64,000 bases of DNA, from NCBI GenBank assembly GCA_902470805.1, contig CABRHX010000004.1:55822-119821 (forward strand), read 5' to 3'. How positions within the stretch are numbered: the stretch's first letter is position 1; each line of letters opens with the position of its first letter. The DNA is from an uncultured Collinsella sp. (lineage in GTDB: Bacteria > Actinomycetota > Coriobacteriia > Coriobacteriales > Coriobacteriaceae). The translations under genes were made by a program, and so were the position numbers. The notes under the pieces are model-generated. The model did no database searches. It was not told where the DNA came from and saw only the letters and a list, made by a program, of their open reading frames with translations. This document shows, piece by piece, positions 63,855 to 64,000 of the stretch.

Positions 63855-63894
63855 GGGGTCCTTGTCTGATTCACGAGACAAGGACCCCTTATTT
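63855..63894 (+). terminator. Terminator after the parA-parB unit
   Basis: GGGGTCCTTGTCT pairs perfectly with AGACAAGGACCCC around 8 nt and is followed by TTATTTT. Confidence 0.9.
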
Positions 63895-63949
63895 TGGCCG
63901 TAAAAAATGGGACAGGTAGCAGCTGATTCAAAATTAATGTCAATAATCA

Positions 63950-63973
63950 AAACCACCCCTAAAAGGGGTGGTT
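63950..63973. terminator. Hairpin near the right edge
   Basis: AAACCACCCCT and AGGGGTGGTTT form an 11-bp stem with a 2-nt spacer. The minus-strand side continues TTTTGATT. It probably ends a leftward gene beyond the window. Confidence 0.6.
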
Positions 63974-64000
63974 TGCTCTTAGGGTATAACCCTTGGATTT

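Overview
The window looks like a chromosome segment spanning the replication origin of a G+C-rich Coriobacteriia actinobacterium, most probably Collinsella or a close relative. This is inferred from the membrane-anchored LuxR regulator, the LPXTG pilins with an orphan class B sortase, the gene order around dnaA and the dispersed GGGGACAG palindromes. No database search was possible, so the genus is tentative.

Origin (about 47.4-64 kb): gyrA-gyrB-DUF721-recF-dnaN-dnaA and a GHKL-ATPase/winged-helix gene run leftward. rpmH-rnpA-yidD-yidC-khpB(jag)-rsmG-parA-parB run rightward. The switch at 58.44-58.78 kb, together with a 12-mer repeated there and between dnaN and dnaA, marks the probable oriC. 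Three perfect parS sites spaced 39 bp apart lie in front of parA.

Housekeeping arm (2.5-31 kb, almost all leftward): a polar amino acid ABC transporter, a YqeY protein, a PrsA-like foldase, a PTS IIA protein, purine genes purN, purM, purF, purE, purD and purA, carA-carB, a class B sortase, a MoaE-like protein, an ABC exporter, a NUDIX hydrolase, dnaB and the rpsF-ssb-rpsR-rplI operon. The purine genes are dispersed in several units rather than gathered in one operon.

Accessory parts: two tRNA-Ser genes (31.8-32.0 kb) are followed by an inverted tRNA-Ser 3' fragment, stacked hairpins and a nuclease-like gene bracketed by inverted 65-bp palindromic repeats (32.2-33.5 kb). A TRIC-type channel gene and a bactofilin-like membrane protein gene follow. 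A three-gene LPXTG pilin cluster (35.7-42.9 kb) has no sortase beside it, a C9 tract between two pilin genes, and an AT-rich promoter region.

Intergenic DNA is rich in palindromes of two kinds. Short ones carry GGGGACAG/CTGTCCCC and lie mostly in the first 36 kb. Three long GC-rich hairpins (16.3, 16.5-16.7 and 47.2-47.4 kb) share a CCGGAG-containing loop. The most unusual items are the repeat-bracketed nuclease gene, the ATPase/wHTH gene beside dnaA, the sortase-less pilus locus with its homopolymer, and the hairpin family.
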